A stretch of 12,217 nucleotides of DNA from an uncultured Collinsella sp. (GCA_900552705.1 USAX01000052.1:1-12217); one strand, 5' to 3'; positions 1-8,600 are shown, numbered from the stretch's first letter. Program-made: numbers and translations. The notes: generated from the letters alone by a model not told the origin.

Positions 1-1
1 G

Positions 2-1837
2 GTCACGACGCGCGATCTCAACCTGCTCTACAACAGTATGTCGGCGACCATCAAGGCGCTCGAAAAACGCGGCGTCGTGGTGGTGGAGGAGCGCCGCGCC
101 TGGCGTGGCTGCAGCGAGCAGACCACGTTGTCCTCGGCAAGCGGCAAGGCGCCGGTCGCGCTCACGGACGGCCAGCAGCAGGCGCTCGCGCAGATTGAAC
201 GCGCGCGCCTTGACGCCCACGGCGACGTGGTCCTTGTCGATGGCGTCACCGGATCCGGTAAAACCGAGGTCTACCTCTCCGCTATCGAGCGTGTGCTCGC
301 GGCCGGTCGCTCGGCCTGCGTGCTCGTGCCCGAGATCTCGCTGACGGCCCAGACCGTCGGCCGCTTCCGCTCGCGCTTCGGTGAGACGGTCGCGGTCTTC
401 CACTCGCGCCTTTCGGCCGGCGAGCGTCTGGACCAGTGGGATATGGTCGCCAGTGGTGCCGCGCGCGTTGTCGTCGGCGCGCGTTCGGCACTCTTTTGCC
501 CGCTCAGCGATTTGGGCCTCATCATCATCGACGAGGAGCACGAGACCAGCTACAAACAGGGCTCCAGTCCGCGCTACCATGCGCGCGAGGTGGCGGCCGA
601 GATGGCGCGCCGCTATCGCTGCCCGCTCGTGCTGGGCTCGGCCACGCCTTCTGCCGAGGCCCTCGATCGCTGCCGCCGCGGCACGTACAACGGTGTCACC
701 TGGACGCGCGTCGAGATGCCCGAGCGCCCGGGACACGCCGTGCTACCCACGGTCCGCATTGCCGACCTGCGCCGCGAGTTTTCGCACGGCAGCCGCTCCA
801 TGTTCTCTAAACCGCTGATGGAAGGTTTGGAGCGCGTTGTAGAGCGCCGCGAGAAGGCTGTGCTGCTGCATAACCGTCGCGGTTTTGCGCCGTTTTTGAT
901 GTGCCGCGAGTGCGGTTGCGTCCCCACCTGCAACCACTGCTCTACGGCGCTTACGTACCACGAGCGCACCCATACGCTGCAGTGCCACACCTGTGGTTCG
1001 TCCTGGCGCGTGCAGCCCTATCCCGCGCCCACGAGTCGCTGCCCCAAGTGCGGCAGCCGTTACCTGGCAAAAATGGGTCTGGGCACGCAGCAGATCGAGG
1101 ATGCGCTGCACCAGATGCTGCCCGAGGATGTAGCCATCATTCGCATGGACGCAGATTCCACGCGTGGCAAGGACGCGCATAAGAAGTTGCTCGAGCAGTT
1201 CGATGCCGCCGATTGCGCGGTGCTGCTGGGTACCCAGATGATTGCCAAGGGCCTCGACTTTCCCGAGGTCACGCTCGTGGGTGTAGTCAATGCCGATTTT
1301 GCGTTAAAACTGCCCGATTTTAGAGCGGGGGAGCGCGCCTACGATTTGCTGGAGCAGGTCGCCGGTCGTGCCGGACGCGGCGATCGCCCTGGCGAGGTCA
1401 TCATCCAGACCTACCTGCCCGAGGACCCGGTCATTCGCGCCGTCGCCGAGCACGACCGCTCGATCTTTACCGACTTCGACCTGGACCAACGCCGCGACGC
1501 CCTGTATCCGCCCTTCGTGCGCCTGGTCAACATTTTGGTGTGGTCGGCAAGCCGCGAAGATGCGCAGGATTATATCGGGCGCATCGCAAAGCTGCTCAAG
1601 CGTCGTTGGCATGCCGCCGCTCCCGACTTTTTGTGGGCGGGCAGCGCGGTGCCGCAGGTGCTGGGCCCGGCTTCATGTGTAATCGAGAGAGCTAAGGACC
1701 GTTATCGCTTCCACCTGCTTGTGAAGTCGCCCGTAGGGTACCATGTCACTGATGATATCGACGCCTGCCTCAAAGAGGTGGGCTCCGTGCGCGGCGTGAG
1801 CGTGAGCGTTGACGTCGACGCCTATGATTTGATGTAA
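2..1837 (+). CDS. priA: Primosomal protein N' (replication restart helicase PriA), 5'-truncated
   Basis: PriA is a superfamily 2 3'-to-5' DNA helicase that reloads the replisome at collapsed forks. The frame is open from base 2 with no stop, so the first ATG at 38 is internal and the gene begins outside the window. About 611 residues are visible; complete PriA proteins are usually around 700-800, so the N-terminal DNA-binding region is largely missing. Numbered from the ATG at 38, I see Walker A GVTGSGKT at 69-76, Walker B DEEH at 165-168, and eight zinc-binding cysteines in CxxC pairs (289/292, 298/301, 316/319, 335/338) between the helicase lobes. The motif V/VI region contains GTQMIAKGLDFP and QVAGRAGRG (440-448). 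Catalytic and zinc motifs are all intact. It lies 18 nt upstream of the preferred def start and is probably cotranscribed with it. Identification is very secure. Confidence 0.98.
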   Translation, partial: VTTRDLNLLYNSMSATIKALEKRGVVVVEERRAWRGCSEQTTLSSASGKAPVALTDGQQQALAQIERARLDAHGDVVLVDGVTGSGKTEVYLSAIERVLAAGRSACVLVPEISLTAQTVGRFRSRFGETVAVFHSRLSAGERLDQWDMVASGAARVVVGARSALFCPLSDLGLIIIDEEHETSYKQGSSPRYHAREVAAEMARRYRCPLVLGSATPSAEALDRCRRGTYNGVTWTRVEMPERPGHAVLPTVRIADLRREFSHGSRSMFSKPLMEGLERVVERREKAVLLHNRRGFAPFLMCRECGCVPTCNHCSTALTYHERTHTLQCHTCGSSWRVQPYPAPTSRCPKCGSRYLAKMGLGTQQIEDALHQMLPEDVAIIRMDADSTRGKDAHKKLLEQFDAADCAVLLGTQMIAKGLDFPEVTLVGVVNADFALKLPDFRAGERAYDLLEQVAGRAGRGDRPGEVIIQTYLPEDPVIRAVAEHDRSIFTDFDLDQRRDALYPPFVRLVNILVWSASREDAQDYIGRIAKLLKRRWHAAAPDFLWAGSAVPQVLGPASCVIERAKDRYRFHLLVKSPVGYHVTDDIDACLKEVGSVRGVSVSVDVDAYDLM

Positions 1838-1843
1838 CAACCC

Positions 1844-1850
1844 GAAAGGA
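1844..1850 (+). promoter_or_regulatory. def ribosome binding site
   Basis: The purine-rich GAAAGGA lies 5 nt before the ATG at 1856. It directly abuts and overlaps the alternative ATG at 1850, which argues against that upstream start. Confidence 0.6.
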
Positions 1851-1855
1851 TGGCC

Positions 1856-2392
1856 ATGGAAGCCAACGGAATCGTACTGTCGCCCGACCCTCGTCTGCGT
1901 CAGGAGTGCGCCGTCATCGAGGAGATCACCCCGGCGATCGAGGCGCTTGCCGAGAAGATGAAGAAGATGATGTTCGAGAACGGCGGCTGCGGCCTGGCTG
2001 CCCCGCAAATCGGCGAGCTCATCCAGCTCGTCACCATTGACTGTGACTACAGCGACAAGAACGACTACGATCCGTACGTGCTCATCAATCCTGTCATTGT
2101 TGAGCAGAGCGACCATCTGGTGCCGTTTAGCGAGGGCTGCCTGTCCATCCCTGGCATTAGCTGCGAGATCGAGCGTCCCGATCACGTTATCGTCGAGGCG
2201 TACGACCTGGATGCCAACTTGATTCGCTATGAGGCCACGGGCGATTTGTTCTGCGTGTGTCTGCAGCACGAGATTGACCATCTGCACGGCAACACCATGT
2301 TCGAGCGACTCAAGCCGATGCAGAGGCTCAAGGCCGTCAAGGAGTACCAGGACGCCCTGGCTCGCGGCGCTCGACCGGGCGAGACGGAGTAG
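1856..2392 (+). CDS. def: Peptide deformylase
   Basis: This metalloenzyme removes the N-formyl group from nascent proteins. The 178 residues, a normal length, carry all three family motifs: GCGLAAPQ at 44-51, EGCLS with metal ligand Cys95, and QHEIDH with metal ligands His138 and His142 and catalytic Glu139. Two in-frame ATGs exist, at 1850 and 1856. The Shine-Dalgarno-like AAAGGA at 1845-1850 overlaps the first ATG and sits 5 nt before the second, so I chose 1856; starting at 1850 would add only Met-Ala. It follows priA closely. The functional partner fmt is the next gene, but a terminator and a large inverted repeat separate the two. Confidence 0.97.
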   Translation: MEANGIVLSPDPRLRQECAVIEEITPAIEALAEKMKKMMFENGGCGLAAPQIGELIQLVTIDCDYSDKNDYDPYVLINPVIVEQSDHLVPFSEGCLSIPGISCEIERPDHVIVEAYDLDANLIRYEATGDLFCVCLQHEIDHLHGNTMFERLKPMQRLKAVKEYQDALARGARPGETE

Positions 2393-2399
2393 GTCGTCC

Positions 2400-2495
2400 G
2401 TCCCCGGGGCGCCCGCCTATATCATCCCGTGCTCAAACATTCTCGCTTCGCTGCGAAACTGCGCGCGGGACGATATAGGCGGGCGCCCCGGGGAC
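2400..2495. repeat. 96-nt near-perfect inverted repeat with 33-nt arms
   Basis: Arms at 2400-2432 and 2463-2495 are reverse complements at 31 of 33 positions; of the two remaining pairs, one is a G-U wobble and one an A-C mismatch on either strand. The 30-nt loop (2433-2462) contains CGCTTCGCTGCG. The arm starts with GTCCCCGGGGCGCCCGCC, so it is very GC-rich. It begins 8 nt after the def stop codon. The stem is much longer than an intrinsic terminator needs, and no T-tract follows, so a dispersed palindromic repeat or non-autonomous mobile element fits better than a plain terminator. A transcript through it would fold strongly and could stabilise the 3' end of the priA-def message. Confidence 0.85.
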
Positions 2496-2569
2496 TACGT
2501 TGACGCTGCTTGTCTCGCCCGGGTGCCGTCGGGCCAGGGAGGGACGTCTTCGCTGATAGGTGCTTTGTT

Positions 2570-2607
2570 GAGAGAGCTGCTTTTATGCGGCTCTTTCTTT
2601 GTTTTTG
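2570..2607 (+). terminator. Intrinsic terminator downstream of def
   Basis: The stem is GAGAGAGCTGC (2570-2580) with GCGGCTCTTTC (2587-2597), 11 bp including two G-U wobbles. The loop is TTTTAT, and TTTGTTTTT follows at 2598-2606. It should end transcripts coming from priA-def and separate them from fmt-rsmB. Confidence 0.75.
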
Positions 2608-2694
2608 GGTATATTTGTTCTTGTTGAATTGTTATTGCGGATGGGCTGGGTACTTGGCTTTCCGCTGTTATTTGTAGCCGTCTCGGCTTTGGTT

Positions 2695-2702
2695 GAGGGG
2701 AG
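2695..2702 (+). promoter_or_regulatory. fmt ribosome binding site
   Basis: GAGGGGAG lies 9 nt before the ATG at 2712 and is a good Shine-Dalgarno match. It supports that start for fmt. Confidence 0.65.
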
Positions 2703-2711
2703 ACGTCCTTT

Positions 2712-3632
2712 ATGCGTATTGTGTTTATGGGTACGCCTGATTTTGCTGTGCCTTCGCTGACTTCGCTTGTTGAGGCTGGGAATGAGATTGCGCTTGTCAT
2801 TACTCGTCCCGATGCTGTTCGTGGGCGTGGTAAGAAGCTTGAGCCTTCTCCTGTTAAGGCCAAGGCGCTTGAGCTGGGGTTGCCGGTTGTTGAGGCCAAT
2901 CGTATGACGCCCGAGGTTGTCGAGTCGCTTCAGGCTGCGCAGGCTGATATATTCTGCGTGGCTGCCTATGGCTGCATTTTGCCCGATGAGGTGCTGCATA
3001 TGGCGCCGCTTGGTATTGTGAATGTTCATGCTTCGCTGCTGCCGCGTTGGCGTGGCGCCGCTCCCATTCAGCGTGCGATTCTTGCTGGTGATGAGGTTGC
3101 CGGCGTTTCCATTATGCGTATTGGGCATGGCGTGGATACCGGCGCTTATTGTGCGCAGGCCTCGACATCTGTCGCCGGCAAGCATGCCGAGGCACTGACG
3201 ATGGAGCTTGGCGAGCTGGGCGGTAAGCTGCTGGCCGATACGCTGCCCTCGCTTGCCGATGACACAGCGGTGTGGACCGAGCAGGATGAGTCGCTCGTCA
3301 CGCATGCTGCCAAGATTTCCAAGCAGGAGATGCGTCTGGATCCGCAGATGGCGGCGCTCGATTGTGTGCGTCACGTGCTGGCTTCGTCCGACACTGCACC
3401 CGCTCGCTGCGTGATTGCTGGCAAGTCGGTTCGCGTGCTCGATGCTGCGCCAAGCGATGCGTCGCTTGGCGAGGGCGCTGTTGCCGTTAAGAGCAAGCGT
3501 GTTTACCTGGGCCTGTCGGATGGCTCGGTTGAACTGCTCGAGGTTAAGCCTGACGGCAAGCGTGCTATGGCTGCTTCTGCCTGGGCTGCCGGCCTGCAGG
3601 GTGCCGATCTGACGTGGGGTGTTTTGTCATGA
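2712..3632 (+). CDS. fmt: Methionyl-tRNA formyltransferase
   Basis: The enzyme transfers a formyl group from 10-formyl-tetrahydrofolate to initiator Met-tRNA in the cytosol. The 306 residues match the family's usual length. The N-terminus MRIVFMGTPDFAVPSL is characteristic. The catalytic region reads NVHASLLPRWRGAAP, with Asn104 and His106, and Asp142 follows in GVDTGAY; these correspond to the known Asn-His-Asp catalytic set. A C-terminal tRNA-binding OB-like domain follows from about residue 205. The stop overlaps the rsmB start in an ATGA, so the two are translationally coupled. Codons in the first half are strikingly T-ending (GTT, CTT, GCT, CGT), unlike def and priA just upstream. Identification is secure. 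Confidence 0.97.
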   Translation: MRIVFMGTPDFAVPSLTSLVEAGNEIALVITRPDAVRGRGKKLEPSPVKAKALELGLPVVEANRMTPEVVESLQAAQADIFCVAAYGCILPDEVLHMAPLGIVNVHASLLPRWRGAAPIQRAILAGDEVAGVSIMRIGHGVDTGAYCAQASTSVAGKHAEALTMELGELGGKLLADTLPSLADDTAVWTEQDESLVTHAAKISKQEMRLDPQMAALDCVRHVLASSDTAPARCVIAGKSVRVLDAAPSDASLGEGAVAVKSKRVYLGLSDGSVELLEVKPDGKRAMAASAWAAGLQGADLTWGVLS

Positions 3633-5029
3633 GCAAGCTTTCCCCCGCGCGTAAGCTCGCGCTCGATGTGCTGATGGAGGCCGACCGTCGCGGCATGTAT
3701 GCGCGCGACGTGTTGTCTTCTCGTGCTTCTGCCAAGGCCATTGACCAGCGCGATTCTGCCTTTGCCGCTCGTTTGGCACTTGGTGTTGCAGCCACCCAGG
3801 GCATTTTGGACGAGCTGCTCGACCAGTTTCTCGATAAACCCAAAAAGGTCGCGCCGCGTGTTCGCATGGCGCTTCGCATCTCGGCCTTTGAGATGCTCTA
3901 CCTGCATACGCCTGGCCGCGTTGCGGTGAGTCAGGGCGTTGAGCTGGTGCGCAGCGGAGCTAAGTCTGCCGCCGGTTTGGCCAATGCCGTGCTGCATAAG
4001 GTCGCGGACAACGTCGAGGACTTTGCCACTGCGGCGGATGCCGATGAGTCCGAGCGCCGATTGGTTCGTCTGTCGCGCCTGTTGGGTCTGCCGCGTTGGC
4101 TGTGCGCTCGTATTATGGCTTCGTTTGACACACCGGAGGGCGCGCTTAGCTTTGCCGGTAATCTGGCCCCCGCTCCGCTGGCCCTGCATGAGAACGCCTT
4201 TGCGACCAAGCCCGATCCGTATATCTCGCAGCTTGTTGCGCCTGTGTTCCCGGGTTGCCATGCGCCGGTCGATGCACAGGCCACAGTTGCGTCGGGTGTG
4301 TTTGAACGCGCGGCGGCCGTGGCCTCGGACCTTAACGCTCAGCTCATCGCTACTGCGGCTACTCGTCCCGGGCGCTGCCTAGAGATTGGCGCCGGTCGTG
4401 GTACCAAGACGTATGTGATGATGTGCCAGGCTAAGCGTGCCGGCTACGACCGTCAGCACACTGCACTCGATTTGCACGATCGCAAGTGTGATCAGAATCT
4501 TGCGCGCCTGCATAAGGCTGGTATCAAGGGCGTTCGTACCGTCTCGGGTGATGCGTGCGAGCTCGATACGGTCCTCACGTCGTTCGATGCGATGCTTGGT
4601 AAACCCGTTCTGTTCGATACGGTGTTTATCGATGCCCCGTGCTCGGGTACCGGCACCATGCGCCGTCATCCTGAGATTCCGTGGCGCTTGACCGAAAAGG
4701 ACGTGACGGTTGAGCTTCCTAAACTGCAGCTGACGATGCTCAAGGAAGCCGCCGCGCGCGTTGCTGCCGGCGGTGAGCTTATCTATGCCACCTGCTCGGT
4801 TTTTGCTGAGGAGAACACTCAGGTCGTGGATGCCTTCCTGGCCTCTCCCGAGGGCGTAGGCTTTAGCGTGGCGCCGCTCTCCGAAGCCCAAATTCTGCAG
4901 CTACCCGATTTTGAACAAGCCAAGAAGCTCGTCTCCGTACGTCAAAACGACCGTGGACTTTTCCAAAGCGTCCCCGTAAACGCCGACTCCTACGACGGCC
5001 ACTTCTGCGCAAGGCTGGTCCGCAACTAA
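3629..5029 (+). CDS. rsmB: 16S rRNA (cytosine-C5)-methyltransferase RsmB/Sun
   Basis: In Escherichia coli RsmB methylates C967 of 16S rRNA with S-adenosylmethionine. This 466-residue protein has an N-terminal NusB-like RNA-binding domain (about 5-135) and a C-terminal SAM methyltransferase domain. Motif IV is DAPCSGTGT with Cys338, and motif VI is ATCS with Cys389, the two cysteines used in catalysis and product release. RRHPEIPWRL (345-354) also fits the family. Motif I is unusual: LEIGAGRGTKT at 251-261 instead of the common CAAPGGKT. I chose the ATG at 3629, which overlaps the fmt stop; a GTG at 3614 would add five residues and overlap further. Other m5C methyltransferases are possible, but the NusB domain and the def-fmt-rsmB order favour RsmB. 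Confidence 0.93.
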   Translation: MSKLSPARKLALDVLMEADRRGMYARDVLSSRASAKAIDQRDSAFAARLALGVAATQGILDELLDQFLDKPKKVAPRVRMALRISAFEMLYLHTPGRVAVSQGVELVRSGAKSAAGLANAVLHKVADNVEDFATAADADESERRLVRLSRLLGLPRWLCARIMASFDTPEGALSFAGNLAPAPLALHENAFATKPDPYISQLVAPVFPGCHAPVDAQATVASGVFERAAAVASDLNAQLIATAATRPGRCLEIGAGRGTKTYVMMCQAKRAGYDRQHTALDLHDRKCDQNLARLHKAGIKGVRTVSGDACELDTVLTSFDAMLGKPVLFDTVFIDAPCSGTGTMRRHPEIPWRLTEKDVTVELPKLQLTMLKEAAARVAAGGELIYATCSVFAEENTQVVDAFLASPEGVGFSVAPLSEAQILQLPDFEQAKKLVSVRQNDRGLFQSVPVNADSYDGHFCARLVRN

Positions 5030-5066
5030 TACGACACCCGAGGATTGATCTGCTTGTCATGAAATG

Positions 5067-5204
5067 GGCCTACCTACTACATTAAACCCATTACCCCCAA
5101 CCATGCCGAATTTAGCGAAATCAAAACCGCAGGTAGACGGCTCGTCGTTTTTGTAAAAACGCAGGTGTGCTCGGATTATATGGGTCAAATGTAGTAGATA
5201 GGCC
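5067..5204. repeat. 138-nt structured intergenic element, copy A
   Basis: Terminal inverted repeats GGCCTACCTACTACATT (5067-5083) and AATGTAGTAGATAGGCC (5188-5204) pair at 16 of 17 positions; the odd pair becomes a G-U wobble on the minus strand. After a 2-nt internal mismatch, ACCCA (5086-5090) pairs with TGGGT (5181-5185). An inner hairpin CGTTTTT-GT-AAAAACG lies at 5146-5161. A diverged copy with the same length and layout sits at 9128-9265. The two share AAAACCGCAGGTAGA exactly (5123-5137 here) and align without gaps. Copy A lies between convergent rsmB and the FmdB gene. It could be a dispersed repeat or a non-coding RNA; I cannot decide which from two copies. Confidence 0.75.
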
Positions 5205-5254
5205 GTTTTCGTGGCGCAACTCCAGACCAGTTGCCGGGGCGTGGGACATTCCTG

Positions 5255-5294
5255 AAAAAATTCGGCCCCGCGATCGGGCTTTATCGCGGGGCCG
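5255..5294 (-). terminator. Intrinsic terminator of the FmdB-family gene
   Basis: The perfect 11-bp stem pairs 5263-5273 (CGGCCCCGCGA) with 5284-5294, with a 10-nt loop. On the minus strand the stem is followed by AATTTTTT (5262 down to 5255). It starts 7 nt after the stop codon. Position and U-tract make this a textbook minus-strand terminator; there is no T-run on the plus-strand side. Confidence 0.9.
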
Positions 5295-5301
5295 CTTGTC
5301 A

Positions 5302-5538
5302 CTAGTGGTTATGTGGGCAGTTGGCGCAACAGCCGCTGGTGGCGCTGGTGCTGGAACCGCCGCTGCGCTGGTCGGTGTTGTAGAAACCGCTGCCATCGAA
5401 CTTGATGCCGCTGGCAGAGAACGTCCTGGATGCCGGAGCGCCGCAGCTGGGGCATATTACCTCGGGCGTCTCGGACATGGGGTGCTCAACCTCAAACACA
5501 TTGCCGCAGCTCGTGCACTTGTAATCGTAGCGCGCCAT
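5302..5538 (-). CDS. FmdB-family zinc-ribbon protein
   Basis: This 78-residue protein opens MARYDYKCTSCG and contains two CxxC pairs (Cys8/Cys11 and Cys29/Cys32), the FmdB zinc-ribbon pattern. A Gly/Ser-rich linker leads to a cysteine/histidine-rich end, CCANCPHNH, which may bind a second metal ion. FmdB proteins are often annotated as putative regulators after the Methylophilus fmd locus, but no general function is established and I do not assign one. The start at 5538 is preceded by AAAGGAAG on the minus strand with 4-nt spacing. It follows the amylase-MalQ gene by 88 bp with a hairpin between, so it may be transcribed separately or by readthrough. Confidence 0.9.
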   Translation of the reverse strand: MARYDYKCTSCGNVFEVEHPMSETPEVICPSCGAPASRTFSASGIKFDGSGFYNTDQRSGGSSTSATSGCCANCPHNH

Positions 5539-5560
5539 AATACTTCCTTTTCAGTACAAA

Positions 5561-5582
5561 GCGGGCAGATCACTCTGCCCGC
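5561..5582 (-). terminator. Hairpin after the amylase-MalQ gene, probable terminator
   Basis: A perfect 9-bp stem, GCGGGCAGA (5561-5569) with TCTGCCCGC (5574-5582), has a 4-nt loop. It lies 44 nt past the stop codon of the fusion gene. On the minus strand only TTTGT follows, so termination may be partial and allow readthrough into the FmdB gene. Confidence 0.6.
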
Positions 5583-5626
5583 AAAAATTCAAACGTCTGT
5601 AACTGTACCCTATATCGGGCGTTTTA

Positions 5627-8600
5627 TCACGGTTCGCTCCAGAATCTATGGGTGTTGCGCAGGAGCTGCGCAGTTTTGCCCTCGGCGGCCGCAACGTCGG
5701 CCTCTTGCGCCTGCCAGGTCCAGTTGCCCGTGGCCACGCCCGGTACGTTCATGCGCGCATCGTCGCCAAGCCCCAGGACATCCTGCAGCGGCATCATCAC
5801 CAGGGGAGCGTCGCTTGCCAGGGCGTTGCCCATGAGCTCGCTTGCCAATGCAATGCCGCTCGGTTCGTCGCCACCCGCAAAGGAGCGCGTGCACCAGCCG
5901 GCAAGTGTCGAGGTGTCGTGCGTCGAGGTGTACAGGATCTTGCCCGGCGTGGGATACATGCCGTTGCGAACGTCGTAGTCGCTAAACTCCAGCACGTCCA
6001 TGCCGGGGAAGCCGCAAGTCGAAGCCATCGCACGAACGCCAGGCGTCAGATAACCCAGATCCTCGGCAATAAAGTTGAGCGGACCCAGCTCGTCGTAGGC
6101 CGTCTGGAACAGGTCCTTGCCCGGTCCCGCCAGCCAGCGACCGTCGGCACAAGCCTTGCCTGCAGGGATACTAAAGTAGCTGTGGAAGCCCAGGAAGTGA
6201 TCAAGGCGCACGCGGTCGTAGAGCGAAAACGCACGACGCAGGCGATCCATCCACCAGCTATAGCCGTTCTGCTTCATGTGATCCCAGCGGAAGGTGGGGT
6301 TTCCCCATACCTGGCCCTCGGGCGCAAAGTTATCGGGCGGCGCACCGGAGACCTCGATTGCCTTGCCGGTATCGGACAGCCAGAAGTTCTCGGGCTCGCT
6401 CCACGCATCGGCCGAATCGTCCGAGACATACATCGGGATATCGCCGATGACCTCGATGCCCTTCTTGTGCGCATAGTTCATGAGCTCGCACCAGGCAAGG
6501 TCAAAGCGATACTGCATGTACGCCTGCAGCTCGGCCTCGTCGTGGAAGCGCTTGTCATCGATCAGGTGCTCGTTGTAGCGCGCGACATCCGCCGGCCAAT
6601 CGTGGCGCGACAGTCCCTCAAAGTGCTTCTTGACCGCCATGTAGACGCAGTACTTCTCGAGCCAGTCGGCGTTGCGATGTTTAAACGCCGTGTACAGCGG
6701 GTCGGCATCCTCGCCGCCGCGGGTCTTCCAGGTAGCAAAGTCGGCGGCCAGCTCCTTGTGGCTCTCGGGCAGCAGGTCGATATTGCCTGCAAAGGCCGAA
6801 GGACCGGCGTAGGGGGAGCGGAAGAAGTCCGTGGGATTGACGGGCAGAACCTGCCAGTAGCGCATGCCCATGGCGGCCAGGTGGTCGATAAAGCGACGCG
6901 TGGGCGCACCGATTGTGCCGGGCTTGCCGTCGTCGGTCGGCACCGAGGTGATATGGCACACGACGCCCGCGCCGTGATCGAGCGGCTCTTGCAGGCGCTT
7001 GTCGGCATGGTGATAGATGATCGAAGAGCCCAACGGGTACAGGTCGAGCGTAACGGTGCCATTGTGGATTTCGCACTCGTGGCCGCTGATCACGTCGCTC
7101 GCACATTCGCCGAGCGCTGGAATCGTCACGCAGTGCGAATTGCGCAGGCTGCGGTTGATGATAACCGTCGCGGCCTCGCCGTCTTTGCCCGTGCGGGTAT
7201 AGGCCAAGACGTCGTCGTTGAGCGCAAAGGCCTTGATCTCGCCGTCAACCATAAAGGGCAGCGCGCGACGTACGGCAGACGCGTTCTTAACGATAGCCAG
7301 CGTATCGAAGTCGTGGAGTTGGTCCTTGGTCGGCAGGGTGCGGCGGTTGCCCGGATCGGTGAGGCCCTCCAAGCCGTACTCATCGCCATAATAGATCGAG
7401 GGCACGCCGGGGAAGGTCATCTGCATGAGCGTCGCCAACCAAAAGCGGCTCTTGGCCAGGCCCATGGAGTTTTCGTCCAGGCGCCATTTGCTACGCTCGC
7501 TCTCGGGCAGCTGCGACTCGTCGGGGCCGCCGCCGAGCACCGAGATGATGCGCGGGCGGTCGTGGCTCGAAAGCAGATTGAGTGCGCAGGACAGTGCCTC
7601 GCGCGGGTAGTTCTCGCGCAGGGTTTCGATATCCTCGGCTGCCTGATAGGCGTTCTTGTAGCCCATCAAAAAGCCGATGACCATGTTGCGGAAGGGGTAA
7701 TCCATAGCAGAGTCGAGCTCGGAGCCCTGCAGGTAGCGGCGCAGATGGCCGTAGCTGATCTTGTTGGAGGCGTCTTCCCAGACCTCGCCAAGCAGCAGCG
7801 CGTCAGGCTTCTCGGCGAGCACGGCCTTTTTGATCTCGGCCAGGAAGTCATCGGAAAGCTCGTCGGCCACGTCCAGACGCCAGCCATGGGCGCCAGCGCG
7901 CAGCCACTTACGAATGACGCCGTTCTTGCCCAGAAGCTTTTCGCGCACCAGCTCGGAATTCTCGTTGATGGCGGGCATGTTGCCCACGCCCCACCAGCAG
8001 TCATACGAACCGTCCTCGTGGAAGTAAAACGCATCGCGCCACGGCGAGTCCTCGCTCTGCCAGGCACCCACGCCGGGGTAGTTGCCGTAGCGGTTAAAGT
8101 AGATCGAGTCGTCGCCCGTGTGGTTGAACACCCCGTCCAGAATGATGGAAATGCCGAGCTTTTCGGCCGCCTGACACAGCTCCGTAAAGTCCTGCTCGGT
8201 GCCCAGGATCGGGTCGATCTTGGTGTAGTCGGCCGTGTCGTAGCGGTGGTTGCTCGCGGCCTCAAAGATGGGGTTGAGGTAGATGGCTGTAAAGCCTAGC
8301 TCGGCAATGCGGGGCAGGTCATTTTGGATACCCTTGAGCGAGCCGCCGTAAAAATCCCAGGTCTTGATGGAGCCGTCTTCGGCACGCTCGTACTCGGGCG
8401 GTTCATTCCAGTCCTCGACCATGCGGCGCTGGATTCCGTTGCGAGGCTTTTCGACTTCGGTCAGCGTGCGCTCGCGCCAGTTTTCGTCGCGTGCATAGCG
8501 ATCGGGGAAGATCTGGTAAACCATGCCGCGCTCGTACCACTCGGGACGTACTTCGCGGTGCTTATAGACGGTAATCTGGAAGGACGGAACCTCGGCGTAG

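Larger units (their letters stand above)
2393..2711. other. 319-bp spacer between def and fmt
   Basis: No convincing gene lies here. From left to right it holds a 96-nt near-perfect inverted repeat (2400-2495), about 75 nt with no recognisable signal, an intrinsic terminator (2570-2607), a T-rich stretch, and the fmt ribosome-binding site. A promoter for fmt-rsmB would be expected between about 2608 and 2690, but I see no -35/-10 pair with good spacing. Base composition shifts from GC-rich to T-rich at about 2560. Confidence 0.6.

Noticed and set aside
1673..2287. Minus-strand 204-codon frame opposite def
   Set aside because: It is antisense to the secure priA end and def; no domain is recognisable.
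2583..3374. Minus-strand 263-codon frame opposite fmt and its leader
   Set aside because: It is antisense to fmt, whose catalytic motifs are clear, and shows no recognisable protein features.
3614..3628. Upstream GTG start for rsmB
   Set aside because: The ATG at 3629 overlaps the fmt stop as ATGA, the usual coupled arrangement, and the five extra residues are not typical of the family N-terminus.
5216..5234. Small hairpin GCAACT/AGTTGC considered as an rsmB terminator
   Set aside because: Only 6 bp, no following T-tract, and it lies beyond element copy A; not enough to call.
5057..5302. Minus-strand 81-codon frame across element copy A
   Set aside because: It runs through the FmdB-gene terminator. 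Although copy B is also open in the matching frame for about 48 codons, differences between copies are not biased toward synonymous sites, and stem compensation explains the conservation better than coding.
5648..8299. Plus-strand 883-codon open frame opposite the GH13-GH77 gene
   Set aside because: The minus strand encodes two complete catalytic domains with all motifs. The plus-strand frame has no recognisable domain and is a by-product of high-G+C codon bias.
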